A DNA stretch of 14,201 nt, from the NCBI GenBank assembly GCA_015499995.1, contig JADNRV010000760.1, positions 1 through 14,201 of the forward strand, read 5' to 3'. This document shows positions 9,356-14,201 of this stretch, in pieces. Position numbers and translations under genes: made by a program. A model generated the notes under the pieces. That model saw only the letters and a list, made by a program, of their open reading frames with translations. It was not told where the DNA came from and did no database searches. Position 1 is the first letter of the stretch. Every line of letters begins with the position of its first letter. This stretch comes from Flammula alnicola (Eukaryota > Basidiomycota > Agaricomycetes > Agaricales > Strophariaceae).

Positions 9356-9878
9356 CCAAGAAAGGCTTACGTGAATCGGGATCAGAGTATCTGAATTCAT
9401 GGTGCTCATGCATTGCGCCGGGATCGTACAGTTACATCTGGGCATCAGTGTCCTTTAACAGCGGAAGGTCAAATAATCGACAAATGGTGCCTAAATGGCA
9501 TGGAAGTAGTCGCGAGATTCACTCATTTCTACCGCGTTCTTGTGCCGGCGGATTAATCATCTCTCCAGCAAAGTTCTGGTATAAGTATGCGCGTCTAGAC
9601 TCCGTCGTATCAGCGAGGCGATCGGCGGCGTGAAGACACCATAAGTACACACCGATGGCTTGACGGCGCATGCGTGATTTGCGGCTCAATTGAGGCCGAG
9701 GTTCTTCAAAGCCACCACCAAGATTATGGACGTATTGGTGAGCGTACTGAGGGAGATGTTGGTACTAAGTACAGTGTTAGTTGCTCGCTCCTCTCCTAAA
9801 TTCTCAACAGCACGTGACCAATTTCCCGTTTCGCTCGCCATGAGAATTATTTCGCCGCACCCATTGGAATGTATTTCG

Positions 9879-9895
9879 CTGCGACGGAGTCGCAG
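9879..9895. promoter_or_regulatory. interrupted palindrome conserved upstream of both AAO genes (copy A)
   Basis: CTGCGAC-GGA-GTCGCAG, 7-bp arms with a 3-bp spacer, about 565 bp upstream of the ATG. The equivalent site in copy B (13486-13500) keeps TGCGAC-GTA-GTCGCA. Conservation as a palindrome despite a changed spacer suggests a dimeric regulator site, but no factor can be named. Confidence 0.4.
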
Positions 9896-9995
9896 TGGGG
9901 CGTTGGGCGGGGCCGGCGGGCGTAGGCTCGCGTAGCAATCTATATTTGTCGAAGGCGAGACTGCAAGCTCTGACATGTCAATGACTCGAATACTT

Positions 9996-10661
9996 TCTAT
10001 GTAGGAATTTGTACACGTGTAACGTCTCCGAGCCATAATGACGGCATCCCGAGCTCCTGTATCAAGGACCCAGTCCAGGATCTTCGTAACAGTTGCATCG
10101 GGTGTTAGGATGGCACGTCGGCGGATCGAAGCAATGGCCAAAGTCGGAGGAAGCACAAGCCTGATGAAGCCCTCTATCAAAAGATTGGCTAATAGCTAGG
10201 ACTTTGATCGCGGATTTGTAAGATATTGCGTAGCACCTGTGGGTATTATATTAGCATGCAAATATACTGCGAGGTCTGTGACTTGATTGAATGTGCCACC
10301 AGCAATGAGATTGTTGATACTGCCAGTGTTGGAGAATGTTTAACAGGAGTGAATTAGGCCTTAAAGTGGAGATGGAAATGAGTTGGATGTAGCGGGGAAT
10401 TTGATTAACGATGTACTGGTAGTTCTCCGCGTGAAAACATACATGCGCGTCATAGCGTTGTGAATGTACTCCTTACCATTTTTTGACATGACGACCATAA
10501 AAATAGACGCCCGGCTGACGCCGGTCGCCCGCAAGCAAGACTCAAACACCGGGTATTACAAACAGAACAGACAGCTAAAATAAGCAGAAAGGACTGACTA
10601 ATTGCTAGATGACATATGCCCAAACTTCAAAGTATGTAACGTATATAATCTAGGCGGTAGG
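9996..10661. other. spacer between the two AAO units, no recognisable gene
   Basis: Lies between the upstream region of copy A and the stop codon of copy B, so it includes the 3' flank of B. A minus-strand open frame around 10180-10040 (TPDATVTKILDWVLDTGA) faintly recalls a TD....L.....TG segment of multi-pass fungal membrane proteins, but there are no membrane helices around it. A GC-rich hairpin word CCGGC-TGAC-GCCGG lies near 10512. The 3' flanks of copies A and B do not align visibly, so the duplication breakpoint is close to the stop codons. Confidence 0.4.
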
Positions 10662-12996
<2,335 letters not shown>

Positions 12997-13030
12997 ATCT
13001 ATGAGGTACTACTACTCGCAATAGTGAACC

Positions 13031-13037
13031 TTTTATA
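13031..13037 (-). promoter_or_regulatory. TATA box of AAO copy B
   Basis: TATAAAA on the minus strand, 34 bases before the ATG at 12996, matching the position and flanks of the copy A box (GGTATAAAAGGTTC). Confidence 0.5.
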
Positions 13038-13279
13038 CCTCGAAGAAAAATTACGAACCAGGATATTCGTGGTGCTTATGCAGCTCAACGGGATCTTCGT
13101 GTATCTTCGCATGAGTGTCCTTTGACAGCGGAAGGTCCTCAAATACTTGCCAAAGGTCAAACGGCGTCGAGGTAGGGTAACATTTGCGCAATTCTACCCC
13201 TTGTTCGTGCTGGCCGCTTAATCATCTGAAGTAGAGTCTGCTAATAGCCTGATCCAAGGCACATACACCCCTCACTGGT

Positions 13280-13305
13280 TCCGACATCCGCATCTAGATG
13301 TCGGA
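13280..13305. promoter_or_regulatory. 9-bp inverted repeat specific to copy B upstream region
   Basis: TCCGACATC and GATGTCGGA are separated by eight bases. The arms carry CCG/CGG triplets as in binding sites of Zn2Cys6 regulators, though the factor is unknown. The aligned place upstream of copy A (about 9590-9615) retains TCTAGA but not the arms. Confidence 0.35.
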
Positions 13306-13485
13306 TCAGCGACGCGATCGGGAAGAGGCTATAAGTACATACCGATGGATTGACGGCGCGATGCGTGATTCGCGGCTTAATTGAGGCCGAGGTTCTTCGA
13401 AGCCAGCACCAAAATTAAGTATACAAGCCATTGGGAGCTTGTTGGGGGCCTTCGGTGCTCTTCTCTCTCTCCTGCGGTGATTGAC

Positions 13486-13500
13486 TGCGACGTAGTCGCA
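13486..13500. promoter_or_regulatory. interrupted palindrome conserved upstream of both AAO genes (copy B)
   Basis: TGCGAC-GTA-GTCGCA, about 490 bp upstream of the ATG, equivalent to the palindrome at 9879-9895 upstream of copy A. Confidence 0.4.
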
Positions 13501-13988
13501 TGCTAGCGTAGCACTCTATATTTATCAAAGGCGAGATTGCAAACCTTGACCTGACTCGAATAGTATATGCCAGCTTTCCGAATGTGTCTTCACATTTCAT
13601 AGTTGAGCAGAGGTATAGGTGGGCCCGACAAGAATATAAGGAAATCAGAGCCAACTGATGACGACCATATTTATCCTGTATACGTGTTGTTTCATACGAC
13701 GAAGGGGTGGTTGTACGTGGAAATTTTGGACCGATACCGGTAGATACTGTACACAAAGGTACTGTAGTCCCTTAACAATACTGGTGGAAGGGATTTAGTC
13801 ACGATATCGAAACGCGAAATCAGAATATGCTATATTGTACAACTACACCTTTACATTGAGCTCTTAACCCTGAGCCATTCAGACACACTTCTATCCACTT
13901 CCACTAACGAGAATAACGATATCGAAACTTGACGACCAATCAAAGTCCGCCATATCAGTCAGTATGGTGGGGAGTATTACACCGCCAT

Positions 13989-14201
13989 CTACCAATGCAG
14001 TCGATGCGTTGGGCATTGATAGCCGTCAGGGTTTTTGAAGAGATAAAGCTGATGATAATCTTCGGCGTCCCACCATTGTCCAGCTGGAATAATCTCCGTT
14101 GCGATCTTTTGACCTGCAAAAATGGAACAAAAGGGTCAGTAAAATGGCCGTTAATGGGAAAGAATCGGAAAAGAGAACAAAATGATGACTCGCCTTTAGG
14201 T
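13989..14201 (-). CDS. msrA: peptide methionine sulfoxide reductase A (MsrA), last exon, 5' part off the window
   Basis: MsrA reduces methionine-S-sulfoxide in proteins, with reducing power from thioredoxin. The last exon, 14113-13989, follows a clear acceptor (TTTTTGCAG) and reads [30 protein letters not shown] and QCPTHRLHW, ending in TAG at 13991-13989. WWDAEDYHQ is the conserved MsrA segment, and the [11 protein letters not shown] ending is typical of fungal MsrA. The catalytic GCFWG Cys motif belongs to the N-terminal part, outside the window. The preceding intron and exon occupy 14114-14201; the donor may be GTCATC at about 14185 (after CTAAAGGCGA), which is not consensus, so that junction is unresolved. 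The gene is transcribed in the same direction as the two AAO genes and lies upstream of copy B. Confidence 0.9.

Larger units (their letters stand above)
6981..9995 (-). repeat. tandem duplication, unit A (AAO gene plus upstream DNA)
   Basis: Direct repeat of 10662-13566. Coding exons are clearly similar by eye throughout, with patches of complete identity; introns are less similar but in identical positions. The 3' boundary is near the stop codon, the 5' boundary in the far upstream region. Confidence 0.85.
9314..9995 (-). repeat. duplicated promoter region of AAO copy A
   Basis: From the ATG to about 9723 this aligns well with 12997-13415 upstream of copy B: the TATA box, a TCCTTT.ACAGCGGAAGGTC block (about 9450), TTAATCATCT (about 9553), and a long well-kept block at about 9640-9715 (ATAAGTACA.ACCGATGG through GAGGCCGAGGTTCTTC). 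A second similar block (about 9879-9995; TGCGAC palindrome, GCGTAGCA.TCTATATTT, ATGACTCGAATA) matches 13486-13566, but here about 160 bp separates the two blocks against about 70 bp in copy B. A minus-strand ORF (10180-9686) covers part of this but is not supported as a gene. Confidence 0.75.
12997..13988. other. upstream region of AAO copy B and intergenic DNA up to the MsrA gene
   Basis: The part to about 13566 is homologous to the upstream region of copy A. From 13567 to 13988 I see no gene; a minus-strand ORF (13756-13415) overlaps the duplicated promoter and has no recognisable domain. The right end should include the 3' UTR of the MsrA gene. Confidence 0.5.

Noticed and set aside
9686..10180. 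164-codon minus-strand ORF upstream of AAO copy A
   Set aside because: It overlaps DNA duplicated upstream of copy B, where the frame is not kept and substitutions fall mainly at codon positions that change the residue. A faint likeness to TD...TG segments of fungal membrane proteins lacks any membrane helices.
10500..10560. Possible tRNA-like sequence with a TTTGAGTC word on the minus strand
   Set aside because: The flanking bases do not form a T-arm stem, and no acceptor, D or anticodon arm could be built.
13415..13756. 113-codon minus-strand ORF between AAO copy B and MsrA
   Set aside because: No domain, lies in duplicated promoter DNA, and only a fragment resembles the copy A ORF through shared DNA rather than coding constraint.

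Overview
The window looks like nuclear DNA of a mushroom-forming basidiomycete (Agaricomycetes). Genes are broken by many 50-70 bp GT-AG introns with CTGAC/CTAAT-like branch points. The gene families are typical of agarics: F-box proteins with WD-like C-terminal regions, a basidiomycete HNH-type protein, and aryl-alcohol-oxidase-type GMC oxidoreductases. No bacterial-style operon, tRNA, rRNA, CRISPR array or transposase was seen.

Layout from left to right. (1) 1-877, minus: 5' part of an F-box protein that runs off the left edge, with an apparent reading-frame break near its left end. (2) 1846-3121, plus: a nine-exon gene for a 264-residue secreted protein of no family I recognise, with a TATA box upstream. 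(3) 3942-4444, minus: the C-lobe of a protein kinase with no N-lobe and a frame break, probably a relic. (4) 4868-6006, minus: a two-exon HNH-nuclease-like protein. (5) 6498-6860: three worn tandem repeats of about 120-130 bp. (6) 6981-9313, minus: AAO copy A, an intact ten-exon gene for a secreted 602-residue FAD-dependent aryl-alcohol-oxidase-like enzyme. (7) 10662-12996, minus: AAO copy B, with the same ten-exon structure but three single-base losses in exons 1 and 3 that break the reading frame. (8) 13989-14201, minus: the last exon of a peptide methionine sulfoxide reductase A (MsrA).

The centre of the window is a direct tandem duplication of about 3 kb. Each unit holds one AAO gene plus roughly 570-680 bp of upstream DNA. 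The copies are clearly diverged in most places, but a 153 bp stretch of exon 6 is identical and a 119 bp stretch of exon 9 differs at one position. This patchiness suggests gene conversion between copies. The upstream regions share a TATA box very close to the ATG and an interrupted palindrome.

Functionally, copy A should oxidise aromatic or related primary alcohols outside the cell and release hydrogen peroxide, which in wood- and litter-decay fungi feeds peroxidases. The neighbouring MsrA repairs oxidised methionine, but a functional link is only a guess. I found no convincing new multi-gene system. The most useful observations are the tandem AAO pair (one intact, one broken, with conversion tracts) and the orphan secreted protein.
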